Assembly (NCBI GenBank): GCA_016191165.1
Contig: JACPPF010000178.1
Coordinates: 1-64,000, forward strand
Source: Planctomycetota bacterium
GTDB lineage: Bacteria; Planctomycetota; Planctomycetia; Gemmatales; Gemmataceae
Length of the DNA stretch: 64,000 nt
Direction: 5' to 3'
Shown here: positions 1-8,228 of the stretch, one piece after another
Layout of the letters: the number at the start of each line of letters is the position of its first letter
Numbering within the stretch: position 1 is the stretch's first letter
The notes under the pieces: model-generated
Databases searched by the model: none
Told to the model about the DNA's origin: nothing
Seen by the model: only the letters and a program-made list of their open reading frames with translations
Translations under genes and position numbers: made by a program

Positions 1-123
1 ATACTGCAAACCGAAATTGCCGCCTGGTCAACCCGTGTTAACCAGAAGCAACGAGCCGTCGATTGGCAATTCACCATCGACAAAGCGCGACGTAAATTGA
101 AGCGGCTCTATCCCAAAATTTAG
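1..123 (+). CDS. IS630-family transposase, C-terminal fragment (cut by window edge)
   Basis: Frame 1 is open from the first base to a TAG at 121-123 and gives 40 residues containing the segments AAWSTRVNQ, VDWQFTIDKAR and LKRLYPKI. This resembles the C-terminus of IS630/Tc1-type DDE transposases, where a W-x-F-x(3)-A-R-x-K-L-x-x-L-Y-P ending is typical. The catalytic DDE part would lie left of the window. The family call rests on this tail only. Whether the full gene is intact cannot be seen. Confidence 0.7.
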   Translation: MLQTEIAAWSTRVNQKQRAVDWQFTIDKARRKLKRLYPKI

Positions 124-139
124 TCTGGACAGGGCACTA
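1..139 (+). mobile_element. Right end of an IS630-type insertion sequence
   Basis: The transposase tail ends at 123 and the next few bases (TCTGGACAGGGCAC, 124-137) look like a short terminal sequence before a TA dinucleotide at 138-139. IS630 elements insert at and duplicate TA, so the boundary is placed there by inference. The left end, needed to confirm the inverted repeat, is outside the window. Bases 140-303 hold no recognisable gene. Confidence 0.5.
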
Positions 140-303
140 GCTTGGGTGTGTGATTTCGAATATGAGCTTATGGTCGGGAGCTAGTCCGCCGCCGCACCGT
201 TATCCGGCCCGTCCGGGATGGGGGATAGCCCTTCCACGGGCGACTGTGTTGGAGTTTTTTCACGTCGTAATCGTTGTACCGTCCTGGGCGAACGGTGGCG
301 AAT

Positions 304-909
304 TCACCTATCGGCCCGAGCCAATTCCGCCAGCACGAACTGCGACCAGGTTTCGAATTCATCCGTGGCTTGCAGCAACTCGGCGATCGGGGCAAAGCCC
401 GTGTTTGCCAGATCTGCCTCGCGCCGCTGTACGCTGGGTTCGTCGAGTTCAAAAAGATGCACGATGCCGAGATGGACCTGGCCGACGGGCGTCGAATCGT
501 CGTTGATGAAACCTAGGCAAGTCTCGCGATAGCCGCTGCCGAGGGATACCTCCTCCGTCACCTCGCGAATCATGCCCTCGCGGTAGGGATGGGCGCCTTC
601 GGCGTGATCGATCGGATTGATGTGTCCGCCAATGCCGATTGAACGCAGCGCGCGCAAACGCTTTTCACCGCCCCCCTGTCCGCGCGTGTATTGGAAAACT
701 TGATCGCCATGCTTCAGGACCACATAGGGGATCAGTTGCTTGAAGGTCGGATCGTCCTCCGCCCGTGAGCGTGGCAGGAACGAGAAATGGGCGGGATCGA
801 GCACATTCGGAAGATAGGTGTCCACATCGCGATTGAGTCCCTGGAACAACCCTGCTTCGTGGAGGATGTGCGTCGGGATGACCAGGACCTGTTCGTCATT
901 TGGCGTCAC
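304..909 (-). CDS. NUDIX hydrolase-like protein
   Basis: A 201-residue protein. A NUDIX-type box is visible in the middle: a Gly-Gly start (GIGGHINP), then about 20 residues later REVTEEVSLG, fitting G-x(5)-E-x(7)-REVxEE with a somewhat long first spacer. NUDIX enzymes cleave nucleoside diphosphates linked to a second group; the substrate here is unknown. I chose the GTG at 909 because GAGGA lies 8 bases upstream and the reading frame further upstream belongs to the neighbouring gene. The start overlaps the 3' end of the preceding gene by 14 bases, so the two are probably translated together. Confidence 0.65.
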   Translation of the reverse strand: MTPNDEQVLVIPTHILHEAGLFQGLNRDVDTYLPNVLDPAHFSFLPRSRAEDDPTFKQLIPYVVLKHGDQVFQYTRGQGGGEKRLRALRSIGIGGHINPIDHAEGAHPYREGMIREVTEEVSLGSGYRETCLGFINDDSTPVGQVHLGIVHLFELDEPSVQRREADLANTGFAPIAELLQATDEFETWSQFVLAELARADR

Positions 910-1954
910 GTTTTTTTTCCTCGGCACTCCAGACCGCGTTTCCGTGAACGAGCATTCCCAGGGCGGTCCACGGTTCGCCGACCGCGACGATGCCCGCAGC
1001 CGCGGCGGCTTTCTCGCGCTGCACCGGGCTGACCGGTGGCACCACGAAATCCAGCCAGCGCGACAGGAGCACCAAACCCGAGACCAGGACCAGTAGCAGG
1101 ATGGCAAGCCGAATCGTGTGATGGCTATCTCGCCGCCGAAAGACGCCGTCCAGGTCTTGCTGCGTGCCATGCTCGACCGCGCGCTGAAGAGCCGACTCGT
1201 AGGTCCCATCCGGATAGTCGGCCGCCTGTTCCTCGGTCGTGTAGTTTTCCAGGATCAACTCATCAAGCCGGGGCACCACCAGCACGTCAAACCCCAAATC
1301 CTGGCTAAAAGCGAAGCTCGTGGGCCAAAGACGCAAGCGCGTGGCCTCGGGCAGGAGGAGCCAAAGGCCGGACACCAGGCGGAGATCGCCTTGCGGGCGT
1401 TCAAAGACGAGTTTGCCGCCGTCAACCAAGATTTGCGCGCCGCCGAGCAGGGCGGGGCTTTCGGAGTTCTCGGCTGTGCGTTCAAAGTCCGGGGATTCCG
1501 GGTCTTCGCCTTCGCGAAGCGCTGACGCCTTGATGCGTTTGAGCACCGCTTGCACCTGGGCGAAGGTGCGTGGCTCAAAGGCTTCCTGGGGAATTTGAAT
1601 GGTTGGCAAGGGGCCGGTCGCGTCCCAGGTTGGCGAGACCTTTTCCGCCAGAAGAAACGGATCGCGAATCCAGGCCTCATAGGCCTTGCTTTCCACGACC
1701 AGGAAATGAAACCACAGGCCGGCAACCTCGACGTCGTCCTTGACGCGCACCACGGCGACGTGGTTGGCGCCGATCGGCTGCGCGAAAACCGCGAGCGGGC
1801 AACGCATGCCATCGACGCGGTCGCCGAAGCCTCGGATGATGTCGAAGGCCTCCGGCGCCCAGGCGTCGCCGAAGTCGGGCGAACGCACGACCGCGACGGG
1901 ATCCTCATGATCCCGCCGTGAAAAGACCGCCTGGCTCAGAGCAAGGTTTGGCAT
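896..1954 (-). CDS. Membrane-anchored hypothetical protein
   Basis: A 352-residue protein I do not recognise. It has a long soluble N-terminal region (about 1-278), one clear membrane segment around residues 281-301 (ILLLVLVSGLVLL) and a short tail rich in charged residues. The soluble part mixes beta-rich stretches with acidic residues and has no obvious catalytic motif. The ATG at 1954 has no strong ribosome site. Its 3' end overlaps the NUDIX-like gene, suggesting an operon. Function unknown. Confidence 0.6.
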   Translation of the reverse strand: MPNLALSQAVFSRRDHEDPVAVVRSPDFGDAWAPEAFDIIRGFGDRVDGMRCPLAVFAQPIGANHVAVVRVKDDVEVAGLWFHFLVVESKAYEAWIRDPFLLAEKVSPTWDATGPLPTIQIPQEAFEPRTFAQVQAVLKRIKASALREGEDPESPDFERTAENSESPALLGGAQILVDGGKLVFERPQGDLRLVSGLWLLLPEATRLRLWPTSFAFSQDLGFDVLVVPRLDELILENYTTEEQAADYPDGTYESALQRAVEHGTQQDLDGVFRRRDSHHTIRLAILLLVLVSGLVLLSRWLDFVVPPVSPVQREKAAAAAGIVAVGEPWTALGMLVHGNAVWSAEEKKRDAK

Positions 1955-1968
1955 GAAATGAATAGCAC

Positions 1969-2042
1969 GCCCCGGGATGAGCGCAGCGATTCCCGGGGGT
2001 AATGCAAAACCCCGGGAATCGCTGCGCTCATCCCGGGGCTTG
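1969..2042. repeat. REP-like palindrome pair, copies 1a and 1b
   Basis: Two hairpins in opposite orientation, stems at 1970-1977/1991-1998 and 2010-2017/2031-2038. Both stems are CCCCGGGA with TCCCGGGG. The loop of the first is TGAGCGCAGCGAT and the second carries its reverse complement. Read from its own 5' side, copy 1b is preceded by AAG. Same family as the elements at 21.8, 28.0, 30.6, 33.6, 34.2, 47.2 and 53.1 kb. Confidence 0.9.
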
Positions 2043-2045
2043 GTC

Positions 2046-3077
2046 CTACAACCCGAAGTCGCCCGAGATGCGGCGCCAGCAGCTGTGAATGTGGTTGGCG
2101 GGATTTCGCCCCGAATCGGGTTGCACGTTCAGGAATTCGACCAGAAACGATGGCCCCTGCACCCGGTACGTGAATCCCTTGCCAGGTGCTGGCGAACCGG
2201 TGAAGGCGAAATAAATCTTGTCCAGGCCGCCTTCACGCACCAGCTTCAATTCCTGGGCCGCGACGTCGGCAGGCATCCGCCCCGTGTAGCTTTTTATCAG
2301 GTTGAGAAGCATGCCCTTCTGTTCCTTCGTCATCTTGGCCGCGGCTAGACCGACCGGATCGCCGACCTTTGGCTTTTTGAGCAAAGCGCCGGGTTCGCCA
2401 AAATGTTTTGGTTGATACGCAACTTTTTTCTGATCCTCCTCCAGGGATTTGAACAGATTGCGCGCGAAATCCTCGGCCTCCGGGAGGATGCGTTTGCCCT
2501 TGTTCGGCCCGCTTTTGATTTCGGCGGGATTGGCGCCGAAGAAGCATGGCGAGGCGGACACCACCTGCGTGCCTTCCATGGTGAAGTTCATCGAGAGATG
2601 ATGGCCTTCCAGACGCCAGCCCCACCGGCCGGTCTTGGAAGGCGTTCCGAAGATCGTGAAGAAATACCAGCCGGGATTGCGCACCATCGCGCTTTTGGGC
2701 CCTTCCTGCTCGAGCAGAATGGCTTCCAGGCTCATGATCGTCGCCACGGCGATGTTGCCGGACTGGCTGGTGCTCGCCTTCAGCAGCGCGAGAGCCGCGG
2801 CTTTTTGGGCGGCGGTCATCTCTTCAAGAGGTAGGCCCTTGCGAGTAGATTTGCGCGTCTTCTTGTTCTGGAGCGGGATGAAATGCCAGTTGAATCGCTC
2901 GGGGCTATCGAAGGCGAAGGTCGCCTGCCTTTTCTGGTCGGCGGTCAGGGTTTCGATGAACCCATTGGCGGCCGACACCATGTTCGCTCCGCTGCTGTCG
3001 GCTTGCTGCGCGACAAAAGCGATGCCCGTGATGATGGTGAATACGATCAGCGTCAGCGTCAGTTTGATTGTTTTCAT
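2046..3077 (-). CDS. Secreted DUF3500 family protein
   Basis: A 343-residue protein with a hydrophobic N-terminal signal (MKTIKLTLTLIVFTIITGIAF). The rest fits DUF3500: the early F(A)FDSPERFNWHFIPL segment, the repeated short K-A-A-A-L-A-L-L type helices, and the central GRWGWRLEGHHLSMNF motif with paired histidines. The family is common in planctomycetes and its biochemical role is not established. Start ATG at 3077 follows a G-rich ribosome site. It runs toward the REP pair at 1969-2042 and overlaps nothing else. Confidence 0.8.
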   Translation of the reverse strand: MKTIKLTLTLIVFTIITGIAFVAQQADSSGANMVSAANGFIETLTADQKRQATFAFDSPERFNWHFIPLQNKKTRKSTRKGLPLEEMTAAQKAAALALLKASTSQSGNIAVATIMSLEAILLEQEGPKSAMVRNPGWYFFTIFGTPSKTGRWGWRLEGHHLSMNFTMEGTQVVSASPCFFGANPAEIKSGPNKGKRILPEAEDFARNLFKSLEEDQKKVAYQPKHFGEPGALLKKPKVGDPVGLAAAKMTKEQKGMLLNLIKSYTGRMPADVAAQELKLVREGGLDKIYFAFTGSPAPGKGFTYRVQGPSFLVEFLNVQPDSGRNPANHIHSCWRRISGDFGL

Positions 3078-3178
3078 GCTCCGCCCCCTTTTCGTGGAAT
3101 GGGTTTCCAGATGGAGACATGATAGCGTTTCAGGCAGTCCTGGGGAGCGGGGCGCGACAGCTTTTCGCCGAGCGAGAG

Positions 3179-4024
3179 TTAAACCGCAAGCGCCGGGACC
3201 CGACGCGGGGCATGGCCATTGGTGGCCGGCTTCACCCACGGCGGCAGCCCGCTGTTTGCGTCCAGAATTTGCGCATACTCGGCCAGCGATTCGACGACCA
3301 GCTCAGGGCAGAAGGTGTAGTTCGCGAGGTCCCCGCGCTTGGTGCCGCCGGACAGGACGAGAATGGTGTGGAAGCCCAGCTGGACGCCGCCGAGGATATC
3401 GGTTTCCATGGTGTCGCCGATCATGATAGTTTCATCGGTGCGCAGGCCGATCTCCTTGCGAGCGGCGCGCATCATGATCGGGCTGGGTTTGCCGACGGAA
3501 AACGCCTTGACGCTTGTGGCGGTTTCGAGCATGGCGACCATGGCGCCGCACCCTGGCCGGATGCCATGTTCGGTCGGGCAGCTGGGGTCGAGGTTGGTCG
3601 CGATCAATTTGGCGCCGTGATGGATCATGCGCACCGCCGACTCGACGAGTTCGAGATTGAACGTGCGTCCTTCGCCGACGATGACATAGTCGGGATCGCG
3701 ATCAACGACGGAGTAGCCGTTGACGTGCAGCGCGTTCAGCAAGCCGCCTTCGCCGATCACAAACGCGGTGCCGCCCGGCTTTTGCAGCGCCAGGAAGCGC
3801 GCGGTTGCCATGGCGCTGGTGTAGACGTGCTCCTCCTCGACCTCGATGCCAAGGCGAGTGAGCTTGGTCGCCACATCGCGCCGCGTTCGCTGGCTGTTGT
3901 TCGTCAAGAGGCGGAACGGAATCTCGCGCGCGCGCAGGTCCTGAATGAACGTGTCCGCGCCGGCGATCAAATCGTGGCCCCGGTAAAGGACGCCATCCAT
4001 GTCGATCAAATATCCATGCTTCAT
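3179..4024 (-). CDS. HAD-superfamily IIA sugar/nucleotide phosphatase, NagD-like
   Basis: A 281-residue protein. The HAD motifs are all present: DMDGVLYRG at residues 8-16 (nucleophile Asp8, acid Asp10), LLTNNSQ (motif II Thr), the conserved Lys in SVGKPSPIMM (motif III) and MIGDTMETDILGG (motif IV acids). The long cap after TNNS and the GKP sequence place it in class IIA with NagD and 4-nitrophenylphosphatases. It probably dephosphorylates a sugar- or nucleoside-monophosphate in the cytosol. I chose ATG 4024 because AGGGAG lies six bases upstream; a GTG six codons earlier (4042) is an alternative. A candidate MITE sits 30 bp upstream. Confidence 0.85.
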   Translation of the reverse strand: MKHGYLIDMDGVLYRGHDLIAGADTFIQDLRAREIPFRLLTNNSQRTRRDVATKLTRLGIEVEEEHVYTSAMATARFLALQKPGGTAFVIGEGGLLNALHVNGYSVVDRDPDYVIVGEGRTFNLELVESAVRMIHHGAKLIATNLDPSCPTEHGIRPGCGAMVAMLETATSVKAFSVGKPSPIMMRAARKEIGLRTDETIMIGDTMETDILGGVQLGFHTILVLSGGTKRGDLANYTFCPELVVESLAEYAQILDANSGLPPWVKPATNGHAPRRVPALAV

Positions 4025-4053
4025 CGGCAGCTCCCTATCCACTGTTTATTCGG

Positions 4054-4150
4054 TAGTGTCTCAGTTTGACGGTAGACCTCACGCTTCGCGTGAGGAAATT
4101 CTCACGTTTCGCGTGAGGTCTACCATGCGCCGAAGCAAAGTGAGACACGA
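4054..4150. mobile_element. Candidate MITE (about 97 bp)
   Basis: The ends form imperfect 15-bp inverted repeats: TAGTGTCTCAGTTTG on the left and the complement of TCGTGTCTCACTTTG on the right. Inside is a second perfect 13-bp palindrome, 4071-4083 with 4112-4124. Similar direct repeats, GTTTATTCGG (4044-4053) and GTTTATTCCGG (4152-4162), flank it and may be a target duplication. There is no coding capacity. It lies just upstream of the NagD-like gene. Confidence 0.55.
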
Positions 4151-4162
4151 CCGTTTATTCCG

Positions 4163-4489
4163 GGCATAAGCGCCCGCGAAGGCCCGCGTTCGGCTCGCAC
4201 AAGGGTTCAATCCGTTCCGTTTGTGGAGAGGTGGCACACGCCGAAAGAGAGGAGGACGATGGCGTGTTGAAAGAATGAGCAAAAGGCGTGCCGGTTGGAA
4301 GTGAATTCAAGTCGCGGGTGATAACCGCTTTCGTGTTTGCGGGTTCGAGTTATTTGAAAACAGCGTGAAGACTGAATGGAAAGCACGAACGGCAGGCAGC
4401 GCTGCGCACCGGTTGGGCATCGCGGGACGGCGGCGTTGACATTCTTGAAACGTGAACGGGTACGCCGGTAACCGGCTTTTTGTGGGCCC
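4163..4489. other. Intergenic stretch with no recognised feature
   Basis: About 330 bases between the candidate MITE and the MarR stop codon. I see no convincing reading frame with a ribosome site, no RNA-like fold and no T-rich terminator. It probably contains the NagD-side promoter remnants and transcript ends of the MarR gene. Confidence 0.4.
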
Positions 4490-4939
4490 CTATCTCACGT
4501 CCAGCAGACTGTGCAACTTGTTGAGCGAACGAATCAGGTCTTCCTGGTCGTCGTCGGAAAGATGGCTCAACTGTTCAACGATTCGGCCAACGCGCTTGTC
4601 CTGGTAATCAAGGAGGGCCTTTTCGCCGTTTGCGGTCAAGTCGACGTCGATCTTGCGCTTGTCGCGCGAATTGATGCGACATTGAATCAACGGCCGGTCG
4701 CGGTTCTCAAGGGAGCGGATGACGCGCGACATCTGCGCTGGCAAGACACCCAGGACGCGCTGGATGTCGCCAACGATCAGGGTGCCGTTCGCCTGAAGCA
4801 GGGACAGGGTCAGGAATTCGATTTCCTTGAGATCGCCCGCGCGGCGTCGGCCCCGCAAGGTTGACAGGCAGATCTGGGTGACCACCTGGAACAGTTCGTG
4901 CGCAAGATCCTCGACGCGGTGGCTGATGCCAGTAGCCAT
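4490..4939 (-). CDS. MarR-family transcriptional regulator
   Basis: A 149-residue protein with the MarR winged-helix layout: N-terminal dimer helix, then LTLSLLQANGTLIVGDIQRVLGVLPAQMSRVI as helices of the HTH, then RDKRKIDVDLTANGEKALLDY as the wing and start of the last dimer helix (the DxR-x(3)-V-x-LT-x-x-G signature). Such proteins repress nearby or distant genes and release DNA on binding small phenolic or oxidising ligands. GAGG stands seven bases before the ATG. The AT-rich stretch 5040-5100 upstream likely holds its promoter. Ligand and targets unknown. Confidence 0.85.
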   Translation of the reverse strand: MATGISHRVEDLAHELFQVVTQICLSTLRGRRRAGDLKEIEFLTLSLLQANGTLIVGDIQRVLGVLPAQMSRVIRSLENRDRPLIQCRINSRDKRKIDVDLTANGEKALLDYQDKRVGRIVEQLSHLSDDDQEDLIRSLNKLHSLLDVR

Positions 4940-5116
4940 GAACGTGCCTCGTCGCCGATTCCCGGAGGCCCCAGTGCGTGGGTGGGGTGCTGAGGTGGGA
5001 ACTGCGACTCAGGTTCCGTGCTTGTCTCTACTTCATCATAAACCTTCACAAGATGGGGTCAATTACTAAATTGGAATGTTTGCGTAAAATGGATAGTTTA
5101 TGTTAAACTGTGACGA

Positions 5117-6127
5117 TTATGCCGATTGTAGTTGCAAAACCCTCCCGCGCCGGACGGCGTGGACGTTTCCCGGGAAGTCCCAGGCTGGCAAGACTCCGTG
5201 CACCAGTTCCGCCAGGTGTTGCCAGCATTTGAAATCCATGTCGGCGCCGGGCCAGCCCTCGCGCGTCCAGAGTTGGCGGAACATCTCGCGAATTTCGTTA
5301 GGCGAATGCGCCTGGAGCCGATCCAGGGCGAACACTACGACGGTCCCCGCCCGCGGCAATTCGGCCTCGGCGAGCAATCGCTGGGCATGGCGTTCGACAT
5401 CTTCGGCCAGTTCTCGCGCCTGTTGGGCCAGTTGAGCCAGGACCTCCACGATGCGCGGGTTGTATTCTTGTTCCAATGAAGGCAATAACTCCAGGCGGAG
5501 CCGATTGCGGGTGTAGGCTGGATCGCGATTACTCGAATCGACGCGATAGGGAATCTGCCTTTCGTCGAGATATTCGATGACCGCCCGCCGACGCACCTCC
5601 AGAAGTGGGCGAACCAACAGCACGCCCGGGCGAAGGTCGCGGCAATCGGACATGCCGGCCAGACCGTGGACCCCGGTGCCGCGCAGAAGGCGGAAGAGGA
5701 CCGTCTCCGCCTGATCGTCCGCGGTGTGTCCAGCGGCGACCCAGCTGGCCTGCTCCGAGATCGCCAGTTCCCCAAGCCAGCGGTAGCGTTCCCGCCGGGC
5801 GATGCTTTCCAGGTTGCCGTGCTCCGCTTCGGCGCGCGCGGCCATGTCGATGCGCGTGCTGCAAACCCTCACGCGCGGATCGTCCCTCCCTTGCCAAAGA
5901 GCGGGCAAACCTTGAACAAAGGCTTCATCCGCATCGCTTTCCGGTCCGCGCAGTTGATGATTGACATGGGCGAGGATCAGTCGTTCGAGGCAGCCTTGAT
6001 TTAACAACTGATGGAGCAAGTGTGCCAGCGCGACGCTGTCCGGCCCGCCCGAGACGGCGATGATTCCCGTGGAGGCTTGCAGAGATTTCCGGTTCAGAAA
6101 CTCCGCGACCTGGGTCAACAGGCTCAT
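5117..6127 (-). CDS. tilS: tRNA(Ile)-lysidine synthase TilS
   Basis: A 336-residue protein that ligates lysine to C34 of tRNA-Ile(CAU) with ATP, so that it reads AUA codons. The P-loop SGGPDS is at residues 26-31. Further hallmarks are LILAHVNHQLRG, the GHTADDQAETVLFRLLRGTG helix and VRPLLEVRRR, all conserved in the PP-loop domain. It is shorter than E. coli TilS (about 430) because the C-terminal domains are reduced, as in many bacteria. The ATG overlaps the trpC stop by four bases, so translation is probably coupled. Essential in most bacteria. Confidence 0.93.
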   Translation of the reverse strand: MSLLTQVAEFLNRKSLQASTGIIAVSGGPDSVALAHLLHQLLNQGCLERLILAHVNHQLRGPESDADEAFVQGLPALWQGRDDPRVRVCSTRIDMAARAEAEHGNLESIARRERYRWLGELAISEQASWVAAGHTADDQAETVLFRLLRGTGVHGLAGMSDCRDLRPGVLLVRPLLEVRRRAVIEYLDERQIPYRVDSSNRDPAYTRNRLRLELLPSLEQEYNPRIVEVLAQLAQQARELAEDVERHAQRLLAEAELPRAGTVVVFALDRLQAHSPNEIREMFRQLWTREGWPGADMDFKCWQHLAELVHGVLPAWDFPGNVHAVRRGRVLQLQSA

Positions 6128-6909
6128 GGCTCGCCTCGCAGCTCGCGCAACTTTTGACCGATGTCCGGCGTGCGCATGAAAGTCTCGCCGATGAGCACCG
6201 CCTTGACACCCGCCTGTTCCAGCCGCAGCATGTCCGCGCGCGTGCGAATGCCGCTTTCGGATACCAGACAGCAGTCGGCCGGGATGTCGTTGATTAGGTC
6301 AAGCGTGTGGTCCAGACTGGTGACGAACGTCCGCAGATTCCGATTGTTGACGCCGACGAGTTTCGCGCCCGCATCGAGCACGCGCGGCAAGTTCGCGCGC
6401 TCGTAGATTTCGACCAGGGCTTGCATGTTCAGCCGTTCAATTTCGCGTAACAGAGCCGGCAGTTCCTTCGCATCGAGAATCTCCGCAATCAACAGCACCG
6501 CATCGGCGCCGGCGACGCGGGCCTCGAGCACCTGATAGCGATCGAGAATGAAGTCCTTGCGCAGGATCGGCAGCGCAACGGCCTGGCGGACTGCGCTCAA
6601 ATACGCCAGCTTCCCCTGGAAAAACGGCTCATCGGTGAGAACGCTGATCGCGCTGGCGCCGTTGGCCTCGTAGATTCGCGCGATGGCGGCCGGATCGAAG
6701 TCCTCGCGCAAGACGCCCGCGGACGGCGATGCCTTCTTGACCTCGGCAATAATTCCCGGCGAGGGAGCTTTTTCCAGCGACGCCCGAAAATCGCGCACCA
6801 TCGGCGCGTCGTCCAGCCGGGCCACGAGCGCCCGCTCCGGGACTTCCTCCCGTCGCCGTGCGATCTCTTGCCGTTTCGCTGCGACGATGCGTTCGAGAAT
6901 ATCGCTCAT
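6124..6909 (-). CDS. trpC: Indole-3-glycerol phosphate synthase
   Basis: A 261-residue TIM-barrel enzyme of tryptophan biosynthesis that closes carboxyphenylamino-deoxyribulose phosphate to indole-3-glycerol phosphate. Signatures: IIAEVKKASPSAG (residues 53-65, with the catalytic Glu/Lys pair), LRKDFI at 116-121, GVNNRNLRTF, and SESGI plus VLIGETFM for phosphate binding near the end. The ATG at 6909 follows GAGG by seven bases; a longer N-terminal reading is possible but has no ribosome site. No other trp genes are adjacent. It is coupled to tilS instead. Confidence 0.94.
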   Translation of the reverse strand: MSDILERIVAAKRQEIARRREEVPERALVARLDDAPMVRDFRASLEKAPSPGIIAEVKKASPSAGVLREDFDPAAIARIYEANGASAISVLTDEPFFQGKLAYLSAVRQAVALPILRKDFILDRYQVLEARVAGADAVLLIAEILDAKELPALLREIERLNMQALVEIYERANLPRVLDAGAKLVGVNNRNLRTFVTSLDHTLDLINDIPADCCLVSESGIRTRADMLRLEQAGVKAVLIGETFMRTPDIGQKLRELRGEP

Positions 6910-7022
6910 GCCCCGACCTCGCAGCCGCTGCGTGTTTTTTTTTCGCGTCTGCAATAAACTGGTTACGTCGTTGGAATTTGTCCACGCCCAAAGTCTATGT
7001 TATCCAAAAAAAAGGACGCGCC

Positions 7023-8228
7023 GTGAATGATTGGGGCCGCGAACTGCAATGGAATGCCATCGCCTATGCCATGGTTGCGGCAGGCGGGGTTCTGGCAATT
7101 CTGGGCCTGTGGCTTTACTTTCCCGGCTTGCGCGCACGCTGGCTGCCACTGCCGCGCTTGCGGCCTGGCCGATGGGCGGGTTATGATGTCTTCCTCGCGT
7201 TCTGCGTGGAGATTGGCTTTCCGGCGTTAATTGTCCTCTTGCTTGTACTCATCGGCTTCTTCACCCCGTTGATCGGATCGCCTCCGGATCAGAACGCTCC
7301 GAAAGTTGAGCAGACGGTATACTCTTTCCGGGCCAGGAATATCAGCAGTCCGCTCGCGCTGACGGTGACCCTGGGCATGATCCTGGCCATGATGTTCGCC
7401 CGTGCAGGCGCGCGGCCTCAGCAATACGGGCTATCCTGGGCGCGCGGGCCGGCCAACATCGCTCTGGGGATTGCCGCGTTTGTGGTGGCTCGCCCGGTTA
7501 TCATCGGTATCTTCGCGCTGGCGGTCCTGGTTTACCAGGACGAATCGCAGGCCCTCAAACGGTTCGGGCAGCAAAATCCTCCCGCATGGGAATGGCTGCT
7601 ATTCGGCTTCCAAACCACGATCGCGGCCGCGATCCTGGAAGAGATCCTCTTCCGTGGCCTTCTTCAAGGCTGGCTCCGGCGGGCTTCTTTGATTGGGCAC
7701 GCATTAGCTCTGATCTGGACCATGTTTCTTGCCGCCGACGCGCTGGTTTCGGTCGATGCCCAGACCAAGGCGGTGTCCATCCATTGGTCGGCTCTTGCGC
7801 CGATCGCCGCCGCTGGCTTGGGCATTGCGGGGTACGTCTTTTGGATGTCGCGTTTGCGGAGAGAATTTGACCTGACCGACGAAGAATTTCGCGATTGGCA
7901 AGTTCAACCGCGCGGCATGTCGCTCGAACCCGGCGAGTTGACGGAGGAGCAGACCGCCCAGAAGCGCCGGGAGTTGCGCACCGAAAATGAACGGCGCAGC
8001 CAACGCTGGGCCGACGCCAACGCCAAGCTGGCGATCCTTGGCTCGGCACTGCTGTTCGCGGTGTTTCACCCCTGGCCCGGCGCTCTGGCGCTGTTTCCGA
8101 TGGGTTTGCTGCTGGGCTGGCTGAGCTGGCGCACGCAGAGCCTGGTGGGGCCGATCACGTTTCACGCCCTGTTCAATCTCACGACGTTCATCGCTTTCTA
8201 CGGTAGCGTGCTCACGGCGCCGCGTTGA
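7023..8228 (+). CDS. CPBP-family intramembrane metalloprotease
   Basis: A 401-residue polytopic membrane protein. The Abi/CPBP motifs are visible: EEILFRGLLQGWLRR (motif 1, Glu-Glu and Arg), FAVFHPWPGA (motif 2 His) and ITFHALFNL (motif 4 His and Asn). These form the metal site of Rce1-like proteases, which cleave prenylated or other membrane substrates; bacterial targets are mostly unknown. A hydrophilic stretch of about 70 residues (RREFDLTDEEFRDW and on) is inserted between motif 1 and motif 2, which is unusual. GTG 7023 was chosen because AGGA stands six bases upstream. Divergent from trpC; its end overlaps the convergent ygfZ by 17 bases. Confidence 0.85.
   Translation: MNDWGRELQWNAIAYAMVAAGGVLAILGLWLYFPGLRARWLPLPRLRPGRWAGYDVFLAFCVEIGFPALIVLLLVLIGFFTPLIGSPPDQNAPKVEQTVYSFRARNISSPLALTVTLGMILAMMFARAGARPQQYGLSWARGPANIALGIAAFVVARPVIIGIFALAVLVYQDESQALKRFGQQNPPAWEWLLFGFQTTIAAAILEEILFRGLLQGWLRRASLIGHALALIWTMFLAADALVSVDAQTKAVSIHWSALAPIAAAGLGIAGYVFWMSRLRREFDLTDEEFRDWQVQPRGMSLEPGELTEEQTAQKRRELRTENERRSQRWADANAKLAILGSALLFAVFHPWPGALALFPMGLLLGWLSWRTQSLVGPITFHALFNLTTFIAFYGSVLTAPR

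Noticed and set aside
4079-4282. 67-residue minus-strand gene
   Set aside because: Overlaps the candidate MITE and the empty intergenic region, no ribosome site and no protein-like pattern.
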